From assembly GCA_903887415.1 (NCBI GenBank), contig CAISPO010000069.1, positions 1-47,224 of the forward strand: a stretch of DNA of 47,224 bases, written 5' to 3'. A program made the position numbers and the translations under genes. Shown piece after piece: positions 32,638 to 41,619 of the stretch. Below the pieces are notes generated by a model. That model worked only from the letters and a program-made list of their open reading frames with translations, was not told where the DNA came from and made no database searches. The first letter of the stretch is position 1. Each line of letters begins with the position of its first letter. The stretch is from an uncultured Bacteroidota bacterium. GTDB taxonomy: Bacteria; Bacteroidota; Bacteroidia; Chitinophagales; Chitinophagaceae.

Positions 32638-33408
32638 CTATTGCGAACGTTTGTGCCAGGGTGGGATATAAGTGTCACGTTCCACTACGTTCAGATGCCC
32701 TTTATTAACGATCTCCTTTTGATAATCAGTAACATTGTCAACACTGGGCGCGACATAATAAAGATCGCGGCCGTCATTTAAGTATATCCCGTAATAGTCA
32801 TTGGGATAGACAACATTTTTGTCATCCAATGCGTACTTATAATGGACGACATTTTTGATGTCGCTAAAATTATAATGTTGTGATGTGAGCGACAAAGCTG
32901 TTTTAATAGTTATGCCATCATCCTGTACTGTAATGTATGACCAGCTTACGAGTAACAAGGGGATAATGGTGACAAATGCCATTACTTTCAGAACCCAGGT
33001 AAAGGCTGCTCCACTTTCGAACTTATACCGCACGTTCAGCAAGTCCACAATTCCGTTATGATCATAGGGCGCAAACAGTCGTATCGCTTTAATGGAGCAT
33101 AGAAATGCGAGAGGAGTGGCAATAAAGATTGCGGGTAGCATAAATACAGGCTCTGCATGAACATACCACTTACCGGACAAATGAAGCTGCGAATAAAAAG
33201 CAGTGCATAACTGGTAGAATAAAACCGTAAAAAGCGCTGTGAAAGCAAGAACGAAAAAGATAACAAGGAAAATAACAATTTTAAACCAGAGATCACTTAG
33301 CCTCACCAATCTTAGATATTCTTCATGGGTGTAATCCCCCATCATTCGTGGATAGGGAAACTTATTCCTAAGTACTGCTTCAATATCAAGGTGGGCGATG
33401 ATCGACAT
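32638..33408 (-). CDS. Membrane protein of unknown function in the GldM-like cluster
   Basis: This 256-residue protein has three or four transmembrane helices (about 42-70, 87-110 and 135-160) and a C-terminal soluble domain of about 90 residues with beta strands (VQDDGITIKTALSLTSQHYN, VYPNDYYGIYLNDGRDLYYV). The soluble part resembles pleckstrin-like domains of small membrane proteins, in which a short helix precedes strands, but I cannot name a family. Its start is only three bases after the stop of a GldM-D4-like gene, so the two are one operon. Confidence 0.72.
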   Translation of the reverse strand: MSIIAHLDIEAVLRNKFPYPRMMGDYTHEEYLRLVRLSDLWFKIVIFLVIFFVLAFTALFTVLFYQLCTAFYSQLHLSGKWYVHAEPVFMLPAIFIATPLAFLCSIKAIRLFAPYDHNGIVDLLNVRYKFESGAAFTWVLKVMAFVTIIPLLLVSWSYITVQDDGITIKTALSLTSQHYNFSDIKNVVHYKYALDDKNVVYPNDYYGIYLNDGRDLYYVAPSVDNVTDYQKEIVNKGHLNVVERDTYIPPWHKRSQ

Positions 33409-33411
33409 CTG

Positions 33412-33813
33412 CTAATGATCAAACTTCACCTGGAACGGATGGGCAACAGCGTCGGTCTCATGGCAATTGAGATGTATATCCTGGAGATAAAGCGTAACGT
33501 CTTTATAATCCCAAGCTTTAACAAGGTCTTTTTGCTGCTGCGTAAACTCATTGCCGTTGGCATGTATTGGCCCGTAAAAATCGTGGCCCGGCGCCATCAA
33601 TGATATGGTGAATCCGGAAACTTTGCAGCCTACGGAATCTGTCACCAGCATTGGATTTACAAGTATCGAATCCCTGCACGTGTAGTAAGTCCTCACATTG
33701 CCCATCCACACAACAGGGTACTTACCCTCCACAGGCTCACTTTTTTTCTTGTGTTGCCCGGAAGCAAATATCACAGGTAACAACAGCAGAACTATTAAAA
33801 GGCTCTTCTTCAT
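33412..33813 (-). CDS. Secreted GldM-D4-like protein (copy A)
   Basis: This protein of about 133 residues starts at the ATG at 33813 (KKSLLIVLLLLPVIFASGQ signal). The C-terminal half resembles the fourth domain of GldM: VSGFTISLMAPGHDFYG, NGNEFTQQQKDLVKAW and VTLYLQDIHLNCH correspond to the GldM segments VVSFSVSL, GNRFSSAQKALIKKL and VYIEDIKAKG. There is no transmembrane anchor. The N-terminal half (KYPVVWMGNVRTYYT) is not recognised. It is the middle gene of a tight minus-strand cluster. Confidence 0.7.
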   Translation of the reverse strand: MKKSLLIVLLLLPVIFASGQHKKKSEPVEGKYPVVWMGNVRTYYTCRDSILVNPMLVTDSVGCKVSGFTISLMAPGHDFYGPIHANGNEFTQQQKDLVKAWDYKDVTLYLQDIHLNCHETDAVAHPFQVKFDH

Positions 33814-33864
33814 AAGGATCAATTAGGGAATAAAAGTAGAAAAGTTTCAGCCAAAGTGTTGTTA

Positions 33865-34269
33865 TTATTGGTCGTATTTAAACGTCATTGGTGCTACCGG
33901 GCGAACCAAGCCATCTGCCTCTTTCACTTTTATGTCATCAAAAAACACCTTCACTCCCGGGCCCTTCGTCTCCTTTATCCATCCTATAATTTTATCGGTA
34001 AGCTCAGCGCCTTTTACCACTATTGGGCCGCGCATTCCATCGCCCGCCATAATGGAAAAAGTATAGCTTACTACTTCGAGGTTTGGCGTATTCACAACCA
34101 GCTTTCCTGCCTTGATTATTCGGTCGCTGGTGGTATAGAAAGGCACAGCCTTGCCGTCTGTTCCGGTAGTAATTGGTAAATCGCCTAGCGTAAGTTTGGG
34201 TTTCTGCGCAAAGGAATTTGCGAAAGCAAACGATAGCAAGATAGTGAATAATACAGATGTGTTTTTCAT
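33865..34269 (-). CDS. Secreted GldM-D4-like protein (copy B)
   Basis: This protein of about 134 residues starts at the ATG at 34269 (signal NTSVLFTILLSFAFANSFAQ). Almost the whole mature part fits the GldM D4 pattern: VVSYTFSIMAGDGMRGPIVV, KGAELTDKIIGWIKETKGPG, VKVFFDDIKVKEADGLVRPV and APMTFKY. It lies 51 bases upstream of copy A, is related to it, and is the first gene of the cluster. A weak promoter box lies 14 bases ahead of the start. Confidence 0.7.
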   Translation of the reverse strand: MKNTSVLFTILLSFAFANSFAQKPKLTLGDLPITTGTDGKAVPFYTTSDRIIKAGKLVVNTPNLEVVSYTFSIMAGDGMRGPIVVKGAELTDKIIGWIKETKGPGVKVFFDDIKVKEADGLVRPVAPMTFKYDQ

Positions 34270-34282
34270 AATAGAATTTTCA

Positions 34283-34290
34283 GAAAGGTA
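34283..34290 (-). promoter_or_regulatory. Probable -7 box of the GldM-like cluster
   Basis: TACCTTTC on the minus strand is one base off TAnnTTTG and lies 14 bases before the start codon at 34269. No -33 box is evident. Confidence 0.35.
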
Positions 34291-34322
34291 CATACTTTTC
34301 GGATTTCAGTCCTAAAGGGCAG

Positions 34323-34357
34323 TTTTTGAATTTTGAATTTTCCTTTTTGAATTTGCA
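34323..34357. repeat. Tandem GAATTTT repeat
   Basis: TTTTTGAATTTTGAATTTTC and a third TTTTTGAATTTG unit lie directly downstream of the uvrA stop codon, like the repeat at 14777-14813. Confidence 0.55.
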
Positions 34358-37261
34358 CTACATATACTGGCCCGTGTAGCTCTCTTTCACTTTCTTTAGT
34401 CCATCTGGTGCGCCTTCATAGAGCAGGTGCCCCCCTCCTGCACCGCCTTCCGGGCCCAGGTCTATTACCCAGTCGGCACACTTTATTACGTCTGTGTTAT
34501 GCTCTATTACTATAATGGAATGGCCTTGCTCTATCAGCGCATCAAAAGAGCCCAGTAGCTTCTTGATGTCATGCATGTGGAGCCCGGTAGTAGGTTCATC
34601 AAAAATGAACAGCACCTTTTCCTTCTGGCTGCTCTTGCCCAGGAAGGATGCCAGTTTCACACGTTGTGCCTCGCCACCACTGAGGGTGTCGCTGCTCTGC
34701 CCTAGTTTTATATACCCAAGGCCCACATCGCTCAGTGGCTGCAACGCTCCTGCCAGCTTCTTTTCATCTGCAAAGAACTCAATGGCTTCGTCCACGCTCA
34801 GCTCCAGTACATCATAAATGCTCTTGCCGCGATAAGTCACTTCCAGCACTTCTTCTTTAAAACGTTTCCCTTTACACACCTCACATAATAAGTGCACATC
34901 TGCCAGGAACTGCATCTCCACGATTACCTCCCCTTCGCCCTTACAGGTATCGCAACGGCCACCATCGGTATTGAACGAAAAATGCTTTTCCACAAAGCCG
35001 CGCATTTTCGCTATCGGTTGCTTTGCATAGAGTTTCCGTATTTCGTCATAAGCCTTGATGTAAGTAACCGGGTTACTGCGCGATGACTTACCTATCGGGT
35101 TTTGGTCCACATGCTCTATGTGCGTGATGCTTTTAAGGTCTCCAGTCAGGTTCCTGAAAATGCCGGGCCTGTCTGCTCCTTCTCCGTAGTGCTTTAGCAG
35201 GGCAGGGTAGAGGGTCTGCTTCACCAGCGTGGTCTTGCCACTGCCGCTTACCCCCGTTACCACGCACAGCACATTCAGCGGAAAATCCACATCAATGTTC
35301 TTTAGATTATTCTGCCTGCAGCCCTCTATTCTTATATGGCCGCGGGGCTTTCGGTTTACCGCATGCGGTTCTATTTTCAGTTCGCCGCTCAGGTATTTGC
35401 CGGTAAGGCTTTTTTTATCAGCTATAAGTTCTTTGTAGGTACCAGTTGCGACCACTTCGCCGCCGAGGTGGCTGGCCAGCGGCCCCATGTCTATGATATA
35501 GTCGGCATGGCGCATCATCATTTCATCATGCTCTACAACTACCACGGTATTGCCCAGGTCGCGAAGTGTTTTTAGTACACCTATCAGCCGTTCAGTATCC
35601 CGGCTGTGCAGGCCTATGCTCGGCTCGTCCAGTATATAGAGCGAATCCGTAAGGTTGCTGCCCAGGAATTTAGTAAGCTGTATTCGCTGACTCTCTCCAC
35701 CCGAAAGTGTATTAGCAAGCCGACTCAACGAAAGATACCCAAGGCCCACATCCAACAATGTTTTCATGCGCTGGTTCACCTCGGTCATTATACGTTTTGC
35801 AATAGCCGTGTCGTTCTCATTTAATTTTATTTGCTGCAGCCATTCATATAGCTCATCTGCCGGCCGGAACATGAGGTCTGCTATGGTTGCACCATTCACT
35901 TTCACGTACATCGCCTCCTTCCTTAATCGTGTTCCATTACAAGTAGGGCAGGTAGTCCGCCCCCGGTAGCGTGCCTGCATTACCCGGTATTGCACCTTGT
36001 AAAGGTTTTGCTCTACCATGGTAAAGAAATCCCGGATGCCGCTTACTTTGTCGTTGCCTTCCCAAAGGAGTTTATGTTCTGCGTCTGAAAGGTCGGCCAC
36101 AGCTTTGTGTATCGGGAAATCGTATTTCGCAGATGCCTTAATAAATTCCTTCTGCCATTCGCTCATTTTTTCTCCCCGCCAGCACACTACTGCGCCTTCA
36201 TACACACTCAGGCGGCCATCAGGTATTACCAGCCCTTCATCTATTCCCAGTACCTGCCCGAAACCTTCGCAGGTAGGGCATGCACCAAAAGGATTGTTGA
36301 ACGAAAACAGGTTAGGCGTAGGCTCATCAAACAGGATCCCGTCTGCTTCAAACCGGTTATTGAATGTGTGTATTTTCTTTCCGTCTACTTCCACCAGGCA
36401 TTCACCCTCGCTTTCGTAAAAGGCCGTCTGTATGCTATCGGCAAGCCGGTGCAGATCATCTTCATCAAATTGTTCTTTTACCACTATGCGGTCTATGAGC
36501 AGGTTGGCCTTCACTTTCCCCAGCTTCACATCGCCGCTCAGCACATCTTCTATGCGTATCGGCTTTTCATCCACCTCCGGTACGTATATCCGGCTGAAAC
36601 CCTTTTGCATCAGTATGTTCAGCTCTTCCTCCAGGCTGCGTTTGTAGCGCATTACCAGCGGCACTATGAATTGCACCTTGGCCCCCACGGGCAATGTCTT
36701 TACAAATTCCACTACATCAGTTACCGTGTCCTTCTTCACCTCTTTTCCGCTCACGGGTGAGTACGTCTTGCCGATGCGCGCAAACAGCAGCCTTAGGTAA
36801 TCATAGATCTCTGTCATACTGCCCACGGTGCTGCGCGGGGTGCGGGTAGTAACTTTTTGTTCTATGGCTATAGCCGGGCATATACCGTGTATGTAGTCCA
36901 CATCCGGTTTGTCCATGCGCATCAGGAACTGCCGCGCGTATGCGCTAAGGCTCTCTGCATAACGCCGCTGGCCTTCGGCAAAAAGCGTGTCCATAGTCAG
37001 CGACGACTTACCACTGCCGCTCACACCTGTTACTACCACAAATTTATTTCTGGGAATGGCTACATCTACATTCTTAAGATTGTGCATGCGCGCACCCTTA
37101 ATGAAGATCACATCGCTTCTATGCGCCAAATGACTATCGCCATTGGTGTGATGTTCTACTTCTGGTGCGGATATTCCTTCTATGTGTTTGGCTGCCTTGA
37201 TTTTTACAACCGGTTCTTTTTTCTTAGCGTCTTTTACAACTGCTGATTTCTTATCTGCCAT
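34358..37261 (-). CDS. uvrA: Excinuclease ABC subunit A (UvrA)
   Basis: This protein of about 967 residues recognises DNA damage in nucleotide excision repair and loads UvrB. Two ATP-binding cassettes are visible. The first has the Walker A GVSGSGKSSL (about 80-90) and the signature LSGGESQRIQL. The second has GVSGSGKTTL (about 665) and LSGGEAQRVKL. Zinc-finger cysteines appear as CPTC-x-G and CDTC...CEVCKGKR. I start at the ATG at 37261; the longer frame upstream would add 11 residues. A lysine-rich N-terminal extension (about 30 residues, KKSAVVKDAKKKEPVVKIKA) precedes the conserved part, which makes it slightly longer than typical UvrA. The gene is monocistronic with a consensus promoter. 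Confidence 0.98.
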   Translation of the reverse strand: MADKKSAVVKDAKKKEPVVKIKAAKHIEGISAPEVEHHTNGDSHLAHRSDVIFIKGARMHNLKNVDVAIPRNKFVVVTGVSGSGKSSLTMDTLFAEGQRRYAESLSAYARQFLMRMDKPDVDYIHGICPAIAIEQKVTTRTPRSTVGSMTEIYDYLRLLFARIGKTYSPVSGKEVKKDTVTDVVEFVKTLPVGAKVQFIVPLVMRYKRSLEEELNILMQKGFSRIYVPEVDEKPIRIEDVLSGDVKLGKVKANLLIDRIVVKEQFDEDDLHRLADSIQTAFYESEGECLVEVDGKKIHTFNNRFEADGILFDEPTPNLFSFNNPFGACPTCEGFGQVLGIDEGLVIPDGRLSVYEGAVVCWRGEKMSEWQKEFIKASAKYDFPIHKAVADLSDAEHKLLWEGNDKVSGIRDFFTMVEQNLYKVQYRVMQARYRGRTTCPTCNGTRLRKEAMYVKVNGATIADLMFRPADELYEWLQQIKLNENDTAIAKRIMTEVNQRMKTLLDVGLGYLSLSRLANTLSGGESQRIQLTKFLGSNLTDSLYILDEPSIGLHSRDTERLIGVLKTLRDLGNTVVVVEHDEMMMRHADYIIDMGPLASHLGGEVVATGTYKELIADKKSLTGKYLSGELKIEPHAVNRKPRGHIRIEGCRQNNLKNIDVDFPLNVLCVVTGVSGSGKTTLVKQTLYPALLKHYGEGADRPGIFRNLTGDLKSITHIEHVDQNPIGKSSRSNPVTYIKAYDEIRKLYAKQPIAKMRGFVEKHFSFNTDGGRCDTCKGEGEVIVEMQFLADVHLLCEVCKGKRFKEEVLEVTYRGKSIYDVLELSVDEAIEFFADEKKLAGALQPLSDVGLGYIKLGQSSDTLSGGEAQRVKLASFLGKSSQKEKVLFIFDEPTTGLHMHDIKKLLGSFDALIEQGHSIIVIEHNTDVIKCADWVIDLGPEGGAGGGHLLYEGAPDGLKKVKESYTGQYM

Positions 37262-37307
37262 AAATTGCTCTCCCAACCACCTTTGCTTTTGCAAGGGATG
37301 GTCTAAG

Positions 37308-37315
37308 CAAATTTA
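37308..37315 (-). promoter_or_regulatory. Promoter -7 box of uvrA
   Basis: TAAATTTG on the minus strand matches TAnnTTTG exactly, with a leader of about 40 bases to the uvrA start at 37261. No SOS-type operator is seen. Confidence 0.55.
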
Positions 37316-37378
37316 GGATGATTACACCAGAAGAAAAGGAAGATTGTTTGCTTAAATCGAAGCCGCTTCAAACATTAA

Positions 37379-37903
37379 CTATTCAGCACTGGCGGCAGCT
37401 GTGGTATCGCTAAGTTCAAAATACTTATTCTCATCATTCCGCACGCGCCAGTATTTACGCTTGCTCTTCAGTGTATTTCCTTTGAAGCTATTGGCATAGT
37501 CGGCAAATTCCTTTTCTATAACGGCATGAGAAAACGGTTTGCCCATCAAAGATTGCATGGTAGGGCTGGTATCGCGGCTTTCCCTTTTTTCATCTTCCTG
37601 GTAAGCTGCCATTGAGTTCTTTTTGAAACCCAGGAAACGGCCCGGTGCAAAGTGATTCTCGCCGTTTACTTTATATACGAGCATAGACCGGCCTTTTTTT
37701 ACCAGGTCCCGGGCAAATTCCTTTTCAGCTTTATTATCGGAGTTCAGGTATTGTTCCATGGTCCTGATGTTCTCGATGATCTGATCTATGTTTTCTACAA
37801 AGTGCAGCATAGTATTATTTTGTGATGAAAAAAGATAATTGCGTAAGGTAGTTCTAATAATCTGGTTATGGTGATGAATCTTAATGCTATTTGTTAATTC
37901 CAT
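37379..37903 (-). CDS. Protein of unknown function
   Basis: This ORF of 174 codons is not recognised with certainty. The centre (MLVYKVNGENHFAPGRFLGF, then KNSMAAYQEDEKRES) and the end (KRKYWRVRNDENKYFELSD) have a defined, soluble alpha/beta look and recall a small N-terminal DNA-binding module seen beside HNH nucleases, but that similarity is only a visual impression. A start at the ATG at 37810 (MLHFVENIDQIIENIR) is possible, with a near-consensus box TATCTTTT about 27 bases ahead. It lies between uvrA and a TonB receptor with no apparent partner. Confidence 0.6.
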   Translation of the reverse strand: MELTNSIKIHHHNQIIRTTLRNYLFSSQNNTMLHFVENIDQIIENIRTMEQYLNSDNKAEKEFARDLVKKGRSMLVYKVNGENHFAPGRFLGFKKNSMAAYQEDEKRESRDTSPTMQSLMGKPFSHAVIEKEFADYANSFKGNTLKSKRKYWRVRNDENKYFELSDTTAAASAE

Positions 37904-37929
37904 CTCAATCTTTTCGTTTGAGTCTTGGA

Positions 37930-37964
37930 TTTGAATTTATTGTAACTGATCTGCGATAGATTTG
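37930..37964 (+). promoter_or_regulatory. Promoter of the TonB receptor / DUF4249 operon
   Basis: TTTG (37930-37933) and TAGATTTG (37957-37964) are separated by 23 bases. The transcript would start near 37970, leaving a leader of about 80 bases ahead of the receptor. Confidence 0.6.
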
Positions 37965-38050
37965 CGGCTCTTTCCAATGCAATATTTAAAGGATAATATA
38001 GCTTAATACGCTTGTCACGATCATTTTAAAAAGATAAAGAAATATTCAGA

Positions 38051-40366
38051 ATGAATAGGCCAACAAAACTCATTATAGCTTTTATGTTGCTGCTGCTGCC
38101 TGGCGTACTTAACGCACAGACCAAATTCAGCATCAGTGGCACGATCAAAGACAAGAAAACCGGCGAGGCCCTAATTGGTGCTACCGTAAAAGTTGCCGAT
38201 AAGCCTGCGCTTGGCACCGCCACAAATGAATATGGCTTTTATTCGCTGACTTTGCCCTCAGGTACCTACAAATTGCTCGTAGGCTATATCGGTTATAAGG
38301 AACAGGAGCTCACAGTCTCCCCCGAAAAAAAATCTGGCTTTGATGTGGCCCTGGAGCCCGAAGAAACACAGTTGAATACAGTCACGATAAGCAGCAAGGT
38401 CAATATGGTCACCTCCGCACAAATGGGTATGGAGAAATTGGACATCAAGGAGATTAACGCTGTCCCGGTAATATTCGGAGAGAGGGATGTGCTGAAAACA
38501 ATACAGTTACTACCTGGCGTACAATCTGTGAGCGATGGCAACAGCGGCTTCTATGTTCGTGGTGGTGCAGCAGACCAAAACCTGATATTATTGGACGATG
38601 CGGTGGTATATAATCCATCCCACCTGCTGGGTTTTTTCTCTACGTTCAACTCAGACGCGATAAAAGATGTGACCCTGTATAAAGGCACTGCGCCAGCCCA
38701 GTTTGGGGGCCGCCTATCCTCCGTGCTCGATGTGAAAATGAATGATGGCAACGACCAGAGTTACCATGTCAGCGGAGGCATAGGCCTTATTGCTTCAAAG
38801 CTCGAAGTGGAAGGCCCAATACAAAAGGACGAGGGCTCATTTCTCGTTACTGCGCGACGCACATATGCCGATGTTTTTCTAAAGCTCTCGCACGATACAA
38901 CGCTGAAGAAGAGCTCGCTCTATTTTTACGACCTGAATGCCAAGCTGAATTATAAATTAGGAAAGAAAGACAGGATATATCTCTCCGGTTATTTCGGCCA
39001 GGATGATCTGGGTCTTGGTGGCCTCTTCGGCCTCAATTACGGAAACGCTACCGGAACGCTGCGCTGGAACCATATATTCAATGACAAGCTGTTTTCAAAT
39101 ACTTCGCTTATTTATAGTGATTACGACTATAACATTGGCATCAACACCGGGGGTATTTCAGCAAACATACAGTCGATAATCCGCGACTGGAACCTCAAGG
39201 AAGAACTGGAGTATTTTGCTAACCCCAGTAATTCCATCCGCTTCGGATTCAGCAGTGTTTATCATACTATAGAGCCTGGGAATATAACAGGTTCCGGTAT
39301 TACCAATTCCACACAGCCCGATAACCACAGCCTTGAAAATGCGGTTTACATTACAGATAGCTGGAAGGCTAGCTCTCGGCTCAATGTTGACTACGGTATA
39401 AGAGTAAGTGCATTTTCCGTAATTGGTGGTGCTAACTTATACGACCTGAACCCGGATGGCGCAGTCAGGGATACGATACACGCCGGCAATGGCCAGATTG
39501 AGCAAACCTACGTTATACCTGAGCCGCGTGCTTCTGCCAGCTATACTTTAAATGATGTATCGTCGCTGAAATTAGGCTATGCGCGCAATGCGCAGTACAT
39601 GCACCTGATATCCAACTCCACCACTACCAATCCGACTGATAAATGGGTAGGAAGCGATAACAACATAAAACCGGAAATAGCGGACCAGGGCACATTGGGC
39701 TATTTCCACAGGTTTAAAAATGACGATTACGAACTGAGCGCAGAAACTTACTTCAAGTATATGCAGCACCAGATCGACTACCGCGATGGCGCAAATGTGT
39801 TTGATAATACACCACTTGACTCCAAGCTGCTATACGGTGATGGTAGATCATACGGCCTGGAGCTTTATTTTAAGAAGAAGGTGGGCAGATTTACAGGTTG
39901 GGTCTCTTACACGTTATCTCGTTCTGAGATACAAATTCTTGGGGTAAATAATAACGACTGGTATGCATCGCGCCAGGATCATACGCACGATTTTTCTGTA
40001 GTTGGCATTTATAAGCTGAACAAAAAATGGACCGTGTCATCCGATTTTGTTTTTTACACTGGCGGCGCAGCTACATTCCCCAGCGGCAAGTATGAGGTCA
40101 ATGGCCAAACGGTATTTTACTACACAAGTAGAGATGGCTACCGTATGCCCAATTACAACCGCCTCGACCTCAGCTTCACGAAACAACTGAAGCCGCATAA
40201 GAAATATACATCAGAACTGGTGTATAGCCTTTACAATGCCTACGGCAGGGAAAACCCCTATATCATTAATTTCCAGCAAGACCCTAACGACGCCAGCAAG
40301 ACGCAGGCCGTGCAGTACTCTTTATTCCGCTGGGTGCCATCTATATCCTATAACTTCAAATTCTAA
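38051..40366 (+). CDS. TonB-dependent receptor paired with a DUF4249 lipoprotein
   Basis: This 771-residue outer-membrane receptor has a signal peptide (IAFMLLLLPGVLNAQ), a carboxypeptidase-like N-terminal domain (about 25-110; ISGTIKDKKTGEALIGATVK), a plug (about 120-220; SGFYVRGGAADQNLILLDDA) and a barrel ending WVPSISYNFKF. It is followed by a DUF4249 lipoprotein after only five bases, a pairing often seen in this phylum, so the two probably work as a complex for uptake of an unidentified substrate. Compared with the receptor at 4617 it has more conserved plug motifs. The gene is intact. Confidence 0.93.
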   Translation: MNRPTKLIIAFMLLLLPGVLNAQTKFSISGTIKDKKTGEALIGATVKVADKPALGTATNEYGFYSLTLPSGTYKLLVGYIGYKEQELTVSPEKKSGFDVALEPEETQLNTVTISSKVNMVTSAQMGMEKLDIKEINAVPVIFGERDVLKTIQLLPGVQSVSDGNSGFYVRGGAADQNLILLDDAVVYNPSHLLGFFSTFNSDAIKDVTLYKGTAPAQFGGRLSSVLDVKMNDGNDQSYHVSGGIGLIASKLEVEGPIQKDEGSFLVTARRTYADVFLKLSHDTTLKKSSLYFYDLNAKLNYKLGKKDRIYLSGYFGQDDLGLGGLFGLNYGNATGTLRWNHIFNDKLFSNTSLIYSDYDYNIGINTGGISANIQSIIRDWNLKEELEYFANPSNSIRFGFSSVYHTIEPGNITGSGITNSTQPDNHSLENAVYITDSWKASSRLNVDYGIRVSAFSVIGGANLYDLNPDGAVRDTIHAGNGQIEQTYVIPEPRASASYTLNDVSSLKLGYARNAQYMHLISNSTTTNPTDKWVGSDNNIKPEIADQGTLGYFHRFKNDDYELSAETYFKYMQHQIDYRDGANVFDNTPLDSKLLYGDGRSYGLELYFKKKVGRFTGWVSYTLSRSEIQILGVNNNDWYASRQDHTHDFSVVGIYKLNKKWTVSSDFVFYTGGAATFPSGKYEVNGQTVFYYTSRDGYRMPNYNRLDLSFTKQLKPHKKYTSELVYSLYNAYGRENPYIINFQQDPNDASKTQAVQYSLFRWVPSISYNFKF

Positions 40367-40371
40367 GCAAA

Positions 40372-41169
40372 ATGAGACCAAATAAAATTATAAACTTAGC
40401 CTTCCTGATCCTATTGCTTGCTGCGTTCAGCGCCTGCAAAAAAGTGATCAATGTTGATCTCAATTCATCGTCCCCACGCTATGTGGTGCAGGGAAATGTC
40501 ACCGATGTGCCCGGTGTTTACACAGTCTCCATTACTAAAACCATCAGCTTCGACCAGGATAATGTTTTCCCCACGGTGAGTGGTGCAATAGTTGTGATCA
40601 CGGATGTAACCGCCGGGGTTACAGATTCGTTTTCAGAGACATCGCCCGGATGCTATACCAGTCACGTACTGGCAGGCACACCCGACCATACTTACCAGCT
40701 CTATGTGAACGCGGCCAATAATATTTTTACGGCTTCATCCACCATGCCTGCGCACATAACGTTGGATAGCCTTTATACACAGGCATCCAGGTTTGGCGGC
40801 ACACATCCGCAACTGGTGCCTGTTTATACAGACCCTCCGCTTGTGGGCATCAACTACCACTACTATCATTTCATGGAGTATAAAAACGATACTGCATCAG
40901 CCGATGTTATCGTGCGTAATGATGCCCTGATAAATGGACAAGTGGTAAAGCAACCCATCGGTGGAGATGATTTAGTTTCGGGCGATAGTGTGGCAGTATA
41001 TCTGGAATGTATCGACTCCAGTGTATATCAATATTACTCAACGCTGAATCAAACCAACAACCAAAACTCCGCCACACCCGCCAACCCCCTCACCAACCTC
41101 ACCGGCGGTGCGCTAGGCTATTTCAGTGCGCATACTTCAAGTGTGAGGAGTTTGATCGTGCGGCCATAA
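40372..41169 (+). CDS. DUF4249-family lipoprotein
   Basis: This 265-residue lipoprotein starts five bases after the receptor stop codon. The signal ends in LLLAAFSAC with the lipidated cysteine at about residue 22. The beginning of the mature part, KKVINVDLNSSSPRYVVQGN, is the usual opening of DUF4249 proteins, followed by Ig-like strand patterns (YTVSITKTISFDQDNVFP). It probably sits over the receptor mouth like a substrate-handling lid. Family members of this type lack an assigned ligand. Confidence 0.87.
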   Translation: MRPNKIINLAFLILLLAAFSACKKVINVDLNSSSPRYVVQGNVTDVPGVYTVSITKTISFDQDNVFPTVSGAIVVITDVTAGVTDSFSETSPGCYTSHVLAGTPDHTYQLYVNAANNIFTASSTMPAHITLDSLYTQASRFGGTHPQLVPVYTDPPLVGINYHYYHFMEYKNDTASADVIVRNDALINGQVVKQPIGGDDLVSGDSVAVYLECIDSSVYQYYSTLNQTNNQNSATPANPLTNLTGGALGYFSAHTSSVRSLIVRP

Positions 41170-41201
41170 TTTTTTATTGTTGCTCTGCTTGGATCTCCTT
41201 T

Positions 41202-41619
41202 TTAAACAAAGGGGTTAATTATGGTAAGCCTGTTATCTATTATCTGATTGTGCTGCATGTCTCCTGAATAAAGAACAGTACAGTCACTTTCGAGTGCGGC
41301 TGATATAATCAGGCTATCGTAAAATGAAAACCCGTATTGCGATGCTATGCGACATGCTTGCAAAATAGTATCTTCAGTATTGATGTGCAAAGAACTGTTT
41401 TTGGCAACACTCCTGAATTGCCGTTTCGGAGTCCGCATAGCTGAATTCGAATTTACGTGTAACCGTATTGGTTAATTCCTGTAAAACCTGTGTGCTAATT
41501 GTGGAGTTGCTTTCAATAGTGAGTTGTCGGGCAATTAATTGCTTGTTTGGTTCACTGTTAGAATAGCTGTAAATTAAAATATTACTATCAAAAAATACCT
41601 TACCGTTCGTTTGCTTCAT
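41202..41619 (-). pseudogene. PIN-domain toxin gene, frameshifted
   Basis: The first frame, from the ATG at 41619, carries VFFDSNILIYSYS and LQELTN and then diverges after ECCQK. The second frame carries HINTEDTILQACRIASQYG, SFYDSLIISAAL and YSGDMQHNQIIDN to 41202. Together they contain the four acidic residues of a PIN-domain ribonuclease (D in FFDSN, E in LQEL, D in FYDSL, D in SGDMQ). Removing one A from the AAAAA run at 41398-41402 gives a 138-residue protein of normal PIN length. The start lies inside the antitoxin gene (20-base overlap). The gene is either inactivated in the organism or miscalled in the assembly. Confidence 0.82.

Noticed and set aside
36107..36760. 217-codon plus-strand ORF
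   Set aside because: It is antisense to uvrA and has no independent evidence.
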